Assembly: GCA_963720235.1 (NCBI GenBank)
Contig: OY970389.1
Coordinates: 2,914,001 to 2,978,000 of the forward strand
Reading direction: 5' to 3'
Length of the DNA stretch: 64,000 bases
Origin: JACMLC01 sp963720235
Lineage (GTDB): Bacteria; Acidobacteriota; Blastocatellia; Pyrinomonadales; Pyrinomonadaceae
Shown here one piece after another: positions 51,227-59,049 of this stretch. The notes under the pieces were generated by a model. The model ran no database searches and was not told where the DNA came from. It saw only the letters and a program-made list of their open reading frames with translations. Numbering within the stretch: the stretch's first letter is position 1; each line of letters begins with the position of its first letter. A program made the translations under genes and the position numbers.

Positions 51227-52297
51227 TTACCAGCCAGTGCTGAAATCAGCTACGTCGGTAATCAGTTGAACCTTAAACAGCTTGCTCGTCACGTAATCAA
51301 AGAAGGCAGAGCCGCTAACAGTGAAGGTGTAAATGCCGTTCTTGATAGTGGGCTTTGAAGTCTTGTAAAAGGCCACCGGAATGATGACGCTTATCTTATG
51401 CCGGATAGCGCCTTCGATGATGCCGCCCGTTGCGGTCAGCAAAATATCCATGGGCTTTTGCTGCTGCACGGCCACAAGCTCAGGGCTGCCGGAAGCCATG
51501 TCAACCTCGAAGCTGAAATCCAGCATCTGCTTATCAAACTCGCAAGCCGAGCGAATGACGCCGCTCGTCGGGTCGCCGGAGACGAGAAACTCCTGACAGC
51601 CCGGCTTGTATCCCGCTTCGAGCAGCAGCGTCTGCTTGTAAGCAACCTCAAATGCGCGATAGCGGCAGCCGTAGGTCGTAGGGCTGCCAGCGTCCGTCAC
51701 TACCAACCCGATCTGCGTATTAAAGAGCTTATGCAGGCCCGTCGGCGTGGTGACTGTCGGAGTGCCGCCGCTCCATGTCACTGTGCTGGCCGGGTCAATG
51801 ATGCCTGCGCCCTGCAAACCGAAGTCGCACATCAAGACGCCGTTGCCGTCGCCCTTGAAGGTGAAGCCATCGCCTACTGAGCGCGGCATCAGCACGTTGT
51901 AAGCTCCACCGGTCTTTTCTGCATAGGTAACAGCTTTGCCCTGCCGCGACACTGACGGGTCTTGCGGCTTGAAGGTGCTTTCTTTAGCGAGGACTCCTCC
52001 GGGTACGGCTGCAACGGAATAGTTGCCCAGATTCAAAAGCAGGACTTTGCCTATCTCCTGCGCGAAGACAGGCATCGTATGCTGGACTTTCGCATCGTGG
52101 GCCTCAATCCATTGATGCGTCGCCTGATTATTGCCGTGCGCCCATCCTTCATCGTTCTTTGTATCAGGCGTGTAATCAATAAAATTCTCATCCGTTGCGA
52201 GAATCTTTTTGAGCGCGCCAGCCGCGATAGCTTTCGCCGTCTGGTAATCGGTTTGCAGCGCCCAGGCATAGGCTCTGCTGGTAGCAGTGTCGGACAT
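51227..52297 (-). CDS. Major tail tube protein candidate
   Basis: A 356-residue beta-rich protein just ahead of the chaperone genes, the place of the tail tube gene. It starts MSDTATSRAYAWALQTDYQT and has TPDTKNDEGWAHGNNQATHQ, ADFSTGW at the end, and internal features (FTFKGDGNGVLMCDFGLQGA, CEFDKQMLDFSFEVDMASG) that look like the two-lobed tail tube fold in phages of actinobacteria and proteobacteria. An AAGGAG site precedes the ATG. Confidence 0.7.
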   Translation of the reverse strand: MSDTATSRAYAWALQTDYQTAKAIAAGALKKILATDENFIDYTPDTKNDEGWAHGNNQATHQWIEAHDAKVQHTMPVFAQEIGKVLLLNLGNYSVAAVPGGVLAKESTFKPQDPSVSRQGKAVTYAEKTGGAYNVLMPRSVGDGFTFKGDGNGVLMCDFGLQGAGIIDPASTVTWSGGTPTVTTPTGLHKLFNTQIGLVVTDAGSPTTYGCRYRAFEVAYKQTLLLEAGYKPGCQEFLVSGDPTSGVIRSACEFDKQMLDFSFEVDMASGSPELVAVQQQKPMDILLTATGGIIEGAIRHKISVIIPVAFYKTSKPTIKNGIYTFTVSGSAFFDYVTSKLFKVQLITDVADFSTGW

Positions 52298-52299
52298 GA

Positions 52300-52668
52300 T
52301 TACTCTCCTTCTCTGGCAAAGTAAGCCAGAACTCTGTCGGCCCGCGTCTCGCCGATGTCGTTGATTTCAATGAGCTGGTCGCGTGTCAACTCGCGCGTTG
52401 TGGCAATGGGAATCTCTTGCTTGATGAAGATATGCCTTGCAGGGAAATCCTCTGGATATTCATCTTCAATTCCGCGCGCGGCTTCAATATCTTCGCTCTC
52501 TTCGGCGACGGTCATTGGCTCAACGCCATACTCGTCGGCCAGCCATTGAGCGAAGCGCGAGTCATCTGTTTCGTAATAGCCTCGCTGTTTCTCTGCGCGC
52601 AGGTTGCCCTGCACAACAAATTCCGGCGCGTCCTCTCTCGCCTGCACACGAATCCTTTCAGCAGCCAT
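52300..52668 (-). CDS. Small phage protein with a helix-hairpin-helix-like C-terminus
   Basis: A 122-residue protein between tail terminator and tail tube. The middle is acidic (ESEDIEAARGIEDEYPEDFP). The C-terminus DQLIEINDIGETRADRVLAY matches a helix-hairpin-helix pattern (hGhh with D-I-G turn). ATG 52668 is used; it starts 2 bases after the upstream stop. It may be a head-tail or tail protein; DNA binding is only a suggestion. Confidence 0.5.
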   Translation of the reverse strand: MAAERIRVQAREDAPEFVVQGNLRAEKQRGYYETDDSRFAQWLADEYGVEPMTVAEESEDIEAARGIEDEYPEDFPARHIFIKQEIPIATTRELTRDQLIEINDIGETRADRVLAYFAREGE

Positions 52669-52669
52669 G

Positions 52670-53140
52670 TTAATAAACTCTCCTTCTCTCGAAATTGGTT
52701 GCGCCCGACGGGTTGACGACAACGGGCATGTTGACTACCGCGTAGGGCTGCGAGCTGGGCGCGTCCCATCCGCGCACGGCGGGTAAAAGTTTCGTATCAC
52801 AGACGCGCCCGCCCATCGTGTGATCGTCGAAGAATAATTTAGCGACCGCCAGTGAAATCTGAAACGCTTTGTTGCGCGCTGCGCTCCGGTCAAGCTTGTT
52901 CGCACCTTCAATTTTGGCAAAGCAGACCAGCGTTACCAGAGCGTCATACTCCTGAAGCTCGTTAGCCTCATTCGGCGAAAATTCGCTCTCCGCATCGCCA
53001 ATCCTGACGCCCTCGCTCTTTTCGATTTTTTTGAAGAGTGTATCGTGCAGCTCAAGCCCGTGCAGGACTTGGCCTTCAGGCGCGGCGGCGATGGCCTGTT
53101 CAATAAAATCAAAAATCAACTCTTCTACGGGTTCTGCCAT
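52670..53140 (-). CDS. Tail terminator-like protein
   Basis: A 156-residue protein following the HK97 gp10-like gene in the usual order of connector, gp10, terminator, tube. It shows the alternating alpha-beta pattern of tail terminators: VEELIFDFIEQAIAAAPEGQ, YDALVTLVCFAKIEGANKLD and FQISLAVAKLFFDDHTMGGR. Its ATG overlaps the previous stop (TAATG). Confidence 0.55.
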   Translation of the reverse strand: MAEPVEELIFDFIEQAIAAAPEGQVLHGLELHDTLFKKIEKSEGVRIGDAESEFSPNEANELQEYDALVTLVCFAKIEGANKLDRSAARNKAFQISLAVAKLFFDDHTMGGRVCDTKLLPAVRGWDAPSSQPYAVVNMPVVVNPSGATNFERRRVY

Positions 53141-53679
53141 TACTGAAAAAATTCCCTTGCAGCCTCTACAAGAATGCTTTCCGCTTCGCCTTCAAGCCGC
53201 GATGCGGCGCGTTCATCAAATGGATTGGGCTGTTGCCCCTTTCGGCTGCGCCGCACGATATAGATTTCATCGCCATCTGTGATGTAGCTCTCATCGGATG
53301 GCGGAAACGGCACGGGAATCAGAAACGCTTTCGCTTTGCCCGGCACAAGTCGCGCTGCACGGTTCCCGCGCGCAACCACTTCGGCATAGTTATAGGCTGG
53401 GGTTGGCCGCAGCTTCACTTGGCGCGTCTGGCCGCTTGTCAGATGCAGCGTCGCCTTGCGCGCGCCCCGCCTGTCCGAGCGGGCCGAAACGATTATCTCG
53501 CCGACGAGCTTGTCGTGATCCACGTCTGACGAGACACCTGATTCGAGCCGTCGCGTGCGCTTCGGAACCTCTTCGCGCACTAGCTCTGCGCCGCGCTCGA
53601 CTAATTTGCCCAGCACTTCTCGCTTGAACGTCTGAATGTCTCTGGCGAGCTGCTCAAGCACGCTCAGGTCGCTACTCAT
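53140..53679 (-). CDS. HK97 gp10-family tail completion protein
   Basis: A 179-residue protein with the pattern GAELVREEVPKRTRRLESGV, where phages of the HK97 gp10 family have a helix followed by P.rTG.L, and AYNYAEVVARGNRAARLVPG, which matches the Y...E.GT segment of that family. It connects the tail to the head. It overlaps the connector gene by eight bases. Confidence 0.65.
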   Translation of the reverse strand: MSSDLSVLEQLARDIQTFKREVLGKLVERGAELVREEVPKRTRRLESGVSSDVDHDKLVGEIIVSARSDRRGARKATLHLTSGQTRQVKLRPTPAYNYAEVVARGNRAARLVPGKAKAFLIPVPFPPSDESYITDGDEIYIVRRSRKGQQPNPFDERAASRLEGEAESILVEAAREFFQ

Positions 53680-54094
53680 TAGTCACCACTTCAACAGTCG
53701 CTATTGCGCTGCCAAGCTTGTGCGGACGACAAATCTCATCCGCTAAGTCAAAGAACTCCTGCGCCCGCTTGCTCGTCTCATCCGGCGTAAGATAGGAAAT
53801 CACCGTATCGCCTTCCGCCTTTTCCGCCTTGACGATACCGCCCGTGCGAACGACCGTATTAAAATTGGCAATCAGAAAATGCATTGCCAGATAGCCTGCT
53901 GCCAGCTCCAAATCTGATTTGACCGGGTCGGCATCATCGGCAGCGACGGCGGCGTTGTAAATTGTTTCGCCAACCCAGTCTTTTACTCTGCGGCAAGCCG
54001 CGCCGACGGGACGTTTCAACTGAGCTGCGGGATTAGGCGTATCAATCTCGCCGAACATCTCTTGAAACTTCTCAACTGTCAGCAACTCTGGCAC
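53672..54094 (-). CDS. Head-tail connector protein
   Basis: A 140-residue helical protein between the capsid and gp10 genes. The segments ACRRVKDWVGETIYNAAVAA and SDLELAAGYLAMHFLIANFN have the bundled-helix pattern of phage gp6-like adaptors. Order and size support this more than direct sequence similarity. Confidence 0.6.
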   Translation of the reverse strand: MPELLTVEKFQEMFGEIDTPNPAAQLKRPVGAACRRVKDWVGETIYNAAVAADDADPVKSDLELAAGYLAMHFLIANFNTVVRTGGIVKAEKAEGDTVISYLTPDETSKRAQEFFDLADEICRPHKLGSAIATVEVVTNE

Positions 54095-54106
54095 GGCTTG
54101 ACCTCG

Positions 54107-54319
54107 CTATTTATCTTTCTCTTTTTCTTTGCTGGATGACTCTTTGCCTTTCTGCACTTTGACCTTCACCAACGCACCGCTCATCAAAGCCTGCGCTGTC
54201 AAAGGTGTGACCTCGTCTTCATCCAACTCAACCGTTTGCCCGGCGACGACCTTCAATTCGCTCTCATGGTCATAGAAAATCGTCACCCCATCTTTTAACT
54301 TGTAACTCTGCTCGGCCAT
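54107..54319 (-). CDS. Small phage head-region protein, unknown
   Basis: A 70-residue protein, beta-rich at first (YKLKDGVTIFYDHESELKVV, AGQTVELDEDEVT) and ending in a lysine/glutamate tail (GKESSSKEKEKDK). Good ribosome site GAAGGAG. It follows the capsid gene after a hairpin. Small proteins at this place are often head fibres or connector helpers; no proof here. Confidence 0.5.
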   Translation of the reverse strand: MAEQSYKLKDGVTIFYDHESELKVVAGQTVELDEDEVTPLTAQALMSGALVKVKVQKGKESSSKEKEKDK

Positions 54320-54389
54320 ATTCAGCTCCTTCTCTTCGTATTCAATCCAATGCCAGATACGATTTAAGCATCCGGCCCGCCACCGCTAG

Positions 54390-54433
54390 GCGTGAGTGAT
54401 GAGAGACACGCTGTTACTCATCACTCATCACGC
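54390..54433 (-). terminator. Hairpin directly after the capsid gene
   Basis: GAGTGATGAG (54394-54403) pairs with CTCATCACTC (54417-54426), extended by GCGT/ACGC with a 3-base bulge. It starts 2 bases after the capsid stop codon on the minus strand. There is no T-run, so it may stabilise capsid mRNA or attenuate rather than stop transcription. Confidence 0.55.
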
Positions 54434-54435
54434 TT

Positions 54436-55605
54436 TTAGAGCGGCTTAAACCACGACGGGAAATAGTTCACTCCCGTGCTGAAATTGATTTCGAGCGAAG
54501 TGTCTATAATCAATCTCGCGTGGCGCAGGATGTTCATAAAACCGATGTATGCGCTGGCGACAGCTTCATGGAACTGCCCGTTGATGACCTTATCGGTTTC
54601 AATCATCAACGCCTGCTCAACCAACTCGGCGAACGCGACCGATGTGTTGATCAACTCAAACTGCGTTTCCGGCATATTCGGCGCGATATAGATAGGAAGG
54701 TCTGCCGGGATTGGCGTCTGCAAACGCAGATTGAGAAGCGCCGTTCCGAGTTGCCGGTTCTTAACTTCCGGCATATCCAGCCACTCTTCGGCCATCAGCT
54801 CGCTGGCGACAATCGCATTCGGCGTCTGGCCCATCGTCCCCATGCGAACGAAGCCGCGCACGACATCTCGATACGCAAAGCCAGAAGTCGTATCCTTGAT
54901 GCCGATGACCGCCGCCGACTCCGAGCCGTCCGCCTGATCGCCGTTGATTGAGACCGTCACTAAATCGCGGTTCAGGTCTGAGGCCATCAGCGCGCCGAGA
55001 TGCTCGAAATAAATCTGGATGAAGTTGAGCGAGTGACGGCGCAAGGATTCATAAGAAATCTCCAAAGCCTTCTGCGTCTTCTCGAACGCCACCTTCTTTT
55101 TGCCGGTCGTGACTGTGCCGCGATTGGCCTTGGACATCTCCGTGCCTTTTTCCATCTTGGCATCCGAGATGTTGATTTTCGGCACGCTCACAGAATCGGA
55201 GTTCACCGTCTCTGTCGTCGCTACGAGACGATCATAAAAGGCAGCCTGAATCGCCCCCGCCGTAATCGGCGTGAGGATGATTTCGGGGGTCATATAGGTG
55301 TCACGGTTCTGCGTAATAATGGACAGAGATTCAGGCACCTGGCCCATGCCCTTGGCGATGGCTGTGACGATCATTTCAGCCACGACGAACCGCGCTTCCG
55401 TTCCCCTCGTCCAGGCATCTTCCAGAATCGTGCTGCCTGAAATGCTCAGCTCGCCCAGCAAGTCCTCGACCTTCGAGTCAGGGAACTTCGTTTCAAGCAA
55501 CTCTCGAAACGTAATCTGCCGCTTGCCGTCCGCATCTCCGTCTTTGCGGATTTGGTTCAACTCGGCGACCAGCGCGGCGACGTGGTTTTTCAATCCTTTA
55601 CTCAT
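54436..55605 (-). CDS. Major capsid protein (HK97 fold)
   Basis: A 389-residue protein following the decoration protein gene. It has an N-terminal helical arm (KNHVAALVAELNQIRKDGDA), then the expected core with E-loop-like TVTTGKKKVAFEKTQKALEI, the spine helix LNFIQIYFEHLGALMASDLN, NAIVASELMAEEWLDMPEVK and a final FHEAVASAYIGFMNILRHAR. Its size and place after protease and decoration genes support the call; no separate delta domain is obvious, and scaffolding is likely to come from the protease gene. Confidence 0.82.
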   Translation of the reverse strand: MSKGLKNHVAALVAELNQIRKDGDADGKRQITFRELLETKFPDSKVEDLLGELSISGSTILEDAWTRGTEARFVVAEMIVTAIAKGMGQVPESLSIITQNRDTYMTPEIILTPITAGAIQAAFYDRLVATTETVNSDSVSVPKINISDAKMEKGTEMSKANRGTVTTGKKKVAFEKTQKALEISYESLRRHSLNFIQIYFEHLGALMASDLNRDLVTVSINGDQADGSESAAVIGIKDTTSGFAYRDVVRGFVRMGTMGQTPNAIVASELMAEEWLDMPEVKNRQLGTALLNLRLQTPIPADLPIYIAPNMPETQFELINTSVAFAELVEQALMIETDKVINGQFHEAVASAYIGFMNILRHARLIIDTSLEINFSTGVNYFPSWFKPL

Positions 55606-55670
55606 CTTATGTTTCTCCTGTCTCTCAAAATAAGAATCGAAGCTTTCAGGCAGTAAGAGCCGAAGCCTTA

Positions 55671-56051
55671 CTAAATGAAAACCTCTGCCGTCGCGTCTGC
55701 CGCGCCGCCAACCCAGACCACTCCCGCGCGCAGCTCAATCGCATCCGTGCCTGCAACCCAAGGAGAGATGCGATTCTCACCTGTCGTCGGGTCAACCGTG
55801 CCGAACTTGAAGCTCTGCCCGGCGGTGACAGCATCTTTGATTTTCACTTTCGCGTGATGCTTCGCCACGACATCAAACGTGCCTTTGTTATTGGCATTGC
55901 GCTTGGCTGTCACCACGCCGATGAAAGTGCCTGTGCCGCCGTGCTTATCAACGGTCGCGTTTCCAGTAATTTTGACCGCAGTATCTACTTCCAGATCGGC
56001 AGCAAACGTCGCGGTGATGCCGAAATGGACATCAGACTTCAAAACTTGCAT
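55671..56051 (-). CDS. Capsid decoration (cement) protein
   Basis: A 126-residue beta protein just before the capsid gene. VDTAVKITGNATVDKHGGTG, TAGQSFKFGTVDPTTGENRI and IELRAGVVWVGGAADATAEV match the beta-tulip type of head decoration proteins (DUF2190-like). It binds the outside of the expanded capsid. Confidence 0.7.
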   Translation of the reverse strand: MQVLKSDVHFGITATFAADLEVDTAVKITGNATVDKHGGTGTFIGVVTAKRNANNKGTFDVVAKHHAKVKIKDAVTAGQSFKFGTVDPTTGENRISPWVAGTDAIELRAGVVWVGGAADATAEVFI

Positions 56052-56182
56052 CTTCGTTCTCCTTCTTCAGTAGAGTCGGCACGCGCCGTCGTTAGAGTAA
56101 TTTTGTGCGTTTGACCTGCGCAGATTTATTCGGCGACGCCCCTTGCGGCAGCCCACCGGCAGCTTCAATCTCGTCCGTCCGT

Positions 56183-57337
56183 TCATGTGAGCCTGCGCCC
56201 GCCTGTGGGGAACCTGTTGCCGACTTTGCCCAGATAGTAGGCTTCAAGCCTGATGAGCTTTTCCGCATCGGCTTGGGTAATCGGGTCTGCAACGACTGCG
56301 TCGAGCGTGCCTTCTTCTGAACCCAATTCGGCCAGCTTTGCGAGGCGCGTAACTTCCGTGCGCTTCTCTTCCAGCAGCATCTCGCCTGCTTTGGCATTGC
56401 GGCTCAACTCGGTAAGCTGTTGAGGGCTAAGAGCACTCGCGCGGGCCAACTCAAGAGCAGCGTTAAGGATTAGTTGCTCATCAACCTCTTCGCCTTCGAC
56501 TGTGAGGCCGAGCAGTTTTGTTTGTTCAGCAGTGACTTTCATCTTTTTCTTCTCCGTTGCAGTTTGCGGTAGCGCGGCGGACATGGATTTCTTTGTCTTC
56601 CGTTTTCCGCCCATCAAGGCTTCGTCGTCTTCATCATCCGGCTCTGGCACGGGCGGCTGCGTTGCCAACCGGTCTTCGCCGAGAAAGACAAAACTCATTT
56701 CCCAGAACTCAGTAATCTTCGTCACAATCAGGCGGACAATCTCGCCGTCAACCTCTTCCAGAAAGCGATTCCAGAAAGTCCCATCCTTGACCAACTCAGG
56801 ATGCGAAAATTCGACTTCGGAAACTACAGTCACGCTCACGGCGTTGATGGCGGGCGGCGTCATCGTGAGGCCGCAGGCGGTGCGATAATTCAGAAAGGCA
56901 TCTACCTTTGTCTGCACGTTGATGCCCGGCACATTCTGATAACCCGCGCCCGCAGCGTCCCACGCCGAGGCCGTGATGACGCCGCGCCAGTTGTCTATGT
57001 CGCGGAAATCATGGTTGGCGTAGATGGTCTTGCCCTTGAGCAGGGGCGCGGCCTCTTCGAGCACGCCGGGCCGCGAAAAATCCAGCCCGCGATTTTGGAG
57101 AAAGACCTGCGAGAGAGCGCGGAAATCTGTATAGACGTAACGCTCTTCGTCGAGCGTCAGAGGGCCGGACGGCACCTGTACGTTGTCAACCGTCTTGCCC
57201 TGCTTTGTCTCAAAGAACCAGAGCGAAGCCGCTTGCAGAGTCTTGCGTGTGGCTTCATTCATTGTCTGCGATGGAATCTGCGCGAGCAGTTGAAAGCTCA
57301 CGAGGTTATCGCCAAGAATTTGAATGCCGTTTTTCAT
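56183..57337 (-). CDS. Prohead protease fused to a scaffold-like tail
   Basis: A 384-residue protein. In residues 60-215 the pattern KGKTIYANHDFRDIDNWRGV (catalytic His) and PAINAVSVTVVSEVEFSHPE (catalytic Ser in VSV) fits phage maturation proteases of the HK97/Mu I group. After an acidic hinge (PVPEPDDEDDEALMGGKRK) comes a helical, charged C-terminal part (LALSPQQLTELSRNAK-like region to 384), typical for scaffold segments that are cleaved away. The 130-base gap after it shows no gene. Confidence 0.65.
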   Translation of the reverse strand: MKNGIQILGDNLVSFQLLAQIPSQTMNEATRKTLQAASLWFFETKQGKTVDNVQVPSGPLTLDEERYVYTDFRALSQVFLQNRGLDFSRPGVLEEAAPLLKGKTIYANHDFRDIDNWRGVITASAWDAAGAGYQNVPGINVQTKVDAFLNYRTACGLTMTPPAINAVSVTVVSEVEFSHPELVKDGTFWNRFLEEVDGEIVRLIVTKITEFWEMSFVFLGEDRLATQPPVPEPDDEDDEALMGGKRKTKKSMSAALPQTATEKKKMKVTAEQTKLLGLTVEGEEVDEQLILNAALELARASALSPQQLTELSRNAKAGEMLLEEKRTEVTRLAKLAELGSEEGTLDAVVADPITQADAEKLIRLEAYYLGKVGNRFPTGGRRLT

Positions 57338-57346
57338 CGCTTTAAC

Positions 57347-57574
57347 TCACAATTTCTCGCAGGGCAAATTTCTAATATGCTGGTGAAAAAACTTTCCGGC
57401 TGATGCGCCGCCTTCGCCGTCGAATGTCGCTTCAAAGCGACTCCATAAGTCCGCGTCTATGTCGAGATAGCTGTACGATGTGGCGTTGCGGAACTGGACG
57501 ACCATCTCGCGTGTCGCCGCATCGTATGACGCCGCTTTCAGATTGCTTGAATTGATTGGCTTAAAATCTGCCAT
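57347..57574 (-). CDS. KTSC-domain protein
   Basis: A 75-residue protein: INSSNLKAASYDAATREMVV, FRNATSYSYLDIDADLWSRF and ASAGKFFHQHIRN match the small KTSC domain seen in many phages and plasmids; its function is unknown. It sits between the protease gene and a head-region gene. Confidence 0.8.
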   Translation of the reverse strand: MADFKPINSSNLKAASYDAATREMVVQFRNATSYSYLDIDADLWSRFEATFDGEGGASAGKFFHQHIRNLPCEKL

Positions 57575-57586
57575 GCTATTTTTCCT

Positions 57587-58090
57587 TTAGAGCAGATGGA
57601 CAACTGTTATTGAATAGGTGATGTCGTTGCCTTCGGCGTCTGTAGTTGTAATTGTTCGGATATGGTAGTTGCGCACAAAGCCCGCTTCATTGCTGGATTT
57701 GTTGGGAACAAACCAAAAGACAAATTGACCTACATCAGTAATAGGCCCAGAAAAGACACCGCCTGTAACCGTCGCATATCCGTCTCCAATTTTGGCCTCA
57801 ATTTGGATGGTCTCTAGGCTTCCGCTTCCGTTGACTTCGGCAACGTCAACCAGAAAAGCAACCCCGCGCCCGTACTTATTCACGATGTCGGCAGACGTTC
57901 GCCCGCCTTCCGTGTCCATTCCAGAGGCAAGTGCGATTACTTCCTCATTCTCAGGAAACGAGATGACATTGACATCTACAGAGAAATCCGAATCATCAGG
58001 ATTCTTGCCACTGCCAAGCAGCGCGGCCAAATATCGCATGGCGCTGCCCCACGACAGTTTCATGTAAGACTCAAAAGACTCTCTCGCCAT
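57587..58090 (-). CDS. Phage head-region protein of unknown function
   Basis: A 167-residue protein, beta-rich in its second half (GRGVAFLVDVAEVNGSGSLE, TIQIEAKIGDGYATVTGGVF, VGQFVFWFVPNK). No family recognised. Located between MuF and KTSC genes and tightly packed with both, so it is part of the head operon. Confidence 0.5.
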   Translation of the reverse strand: MARESFESYMKLSWGSAMRYLAALLGSGKNPDDSDFSVDVNVISFPENEEVIALASGMDTEGGRTSADIVNKYGRGVAFLVDVAEVNGSGSLETIQIEAKIGDGYATVTGGVFSGPITDVGQFVFWFVPNKSSNEAGFVRNYHIRTITTTDAEGNDITYSITVVHLL

Positions 58091-58102
58091 CGGTTTCCTC
58101 TT

Positions 58103-59047
58103 CTAACTCTTCGCTCCTGCGATGATGGCTGCCAGACGCGAGCGGCATCGCGGGTGATAGGGCGGGCTACCCCGCCCTGTCGTCACAAAATCATCAGAGA
58201 TGGTTTTTCCATCATCTTCGATAAACTTCTTTATGTAATTAACAGGGTCTTTTGAGATAGCGCGGCCCGGCGCAGATTCGTACATCTCTTTGGCAAACTC
58301 TCCCGGCTCCAATTTGTTGAGCCGTTCAATAGCCTCTTGTGCCGTGCCGATGCGTATAACTTTGCCGTCCAGCTCGCGGCAGAGGTCGCTCGTGCGATTG
58401 TCGAGAACGGCGACGATGCGGGCCAGCTTGATTCGCGCCTGCGCCATTGAGCCGATATGTCCCCAGCTACGGATGCGCTGAACCGATGTGTGGATGATTG
58501 AATCAACGGCGCGGTCGTTAAGATTTTTAAGCTTCTCTCTTGCCGCTTGGCGGAAGTCGTCCAACTCTGCGGAAGAGCGTTTGCCGAAAATCGCCGAGCC
58601 GTTTTCCAGATAGCTCTGTCGGAGAAAGTTTTTAAGCTCGTCGCGCCGGTTATCTGCAAACTTGGAGAAATAGAAGTGGTCAAGCTCTCCAAAGAATTTA
58701 ACCGAGCGCGTGTCTGCGCCGCCGAAGCGTAGCCTGACGGGTGACTTATCGCCGAAGGGAGCAACGTCTTTGAGTCTGTAAAAGTTATAAGCTGATTTTG
58801 TGATCTGCTGGATAGCTTTGACAGCTCTAGGATTCGACCATGCGCTATCAAGCGCGTCGGCCAGTTCGTCAGTTGCACGCCCGGCGAAGTCATCTGCGTT
58901 TTTGAAGTCACTGTGTTTGTGTTCGCGCAGGAAACCACGTAGGCGTTTAAGCTGCTCGTCAAGAGCAGTGCTGCTATGACCGCTAACACTGCGACGATAC
59001 TTTTCAATCCACTTGTCGAGAATCGCATCAATTTGTTCCTCCGTCAG
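58103..59047 (-). CDS. MuF-like head morphogenesis protein without a standard start codon
   Basis: The open frame encodes about 310-319 residues: LKLTEEQIDAILDKWIEKYR near its beginning, then helical sequence, and a C-terminal domain with VQRIRSWGHIGSMAQARIKL, VLDNRTSDLCRELDGKV and SPPYHPRCRS, the hallmark of SPP1 gp7/Mu F minor head proteins. There is no ATG, GTG or TTG in frame for the first 156 codons after the portal stop; only CTG 59047 or ATT 59032 near a GGAGG site. Reading is continuous with the portal frame after a -1 slip at 59062-59068, so the main product may be a portal-MuF fusion of about 816 residues. Confidence 0.8.
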   Translation of the reverse strand: MTEEQIDAILDKWIEKYRRSVSGHSSTALDEQLKRLRGFLREHKHSDFKNADDFAGRATDELADALDSAWSNPRAVKAIQQITKSAYNFYRLKDVAPFGDKSPVRLRFGGADTRSVKFFGELDHFYFSKFADNRRDELKNFLRQSYLENGSAIFGKRSSAELDDFRQAAREKLKNLNDRAVDSIIHTSVQRIRSWGHIGSMAQARIKLARIVAVLDNRTSDLCRELDGKVIRIGTAQEAIERLNKLEPGEFAKEMYESAPGRAISKDPVNYIKKFIEDDGKTISDDFVTTGRGSPPYHPRCRSRLAAIIAGAKS

Positions 59048-59049
59048 TT

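Noticed and set aside
58231..59031. A 266-residue frame with an ATG after GGAGG, opposite choice to MuF
   Set aside because: Its translation is rich in Ser, Arg and Thr with no family pattern, and it covers the MuF frame, which has clear head-protein motifs. The ATG may matter only for re-initiation.
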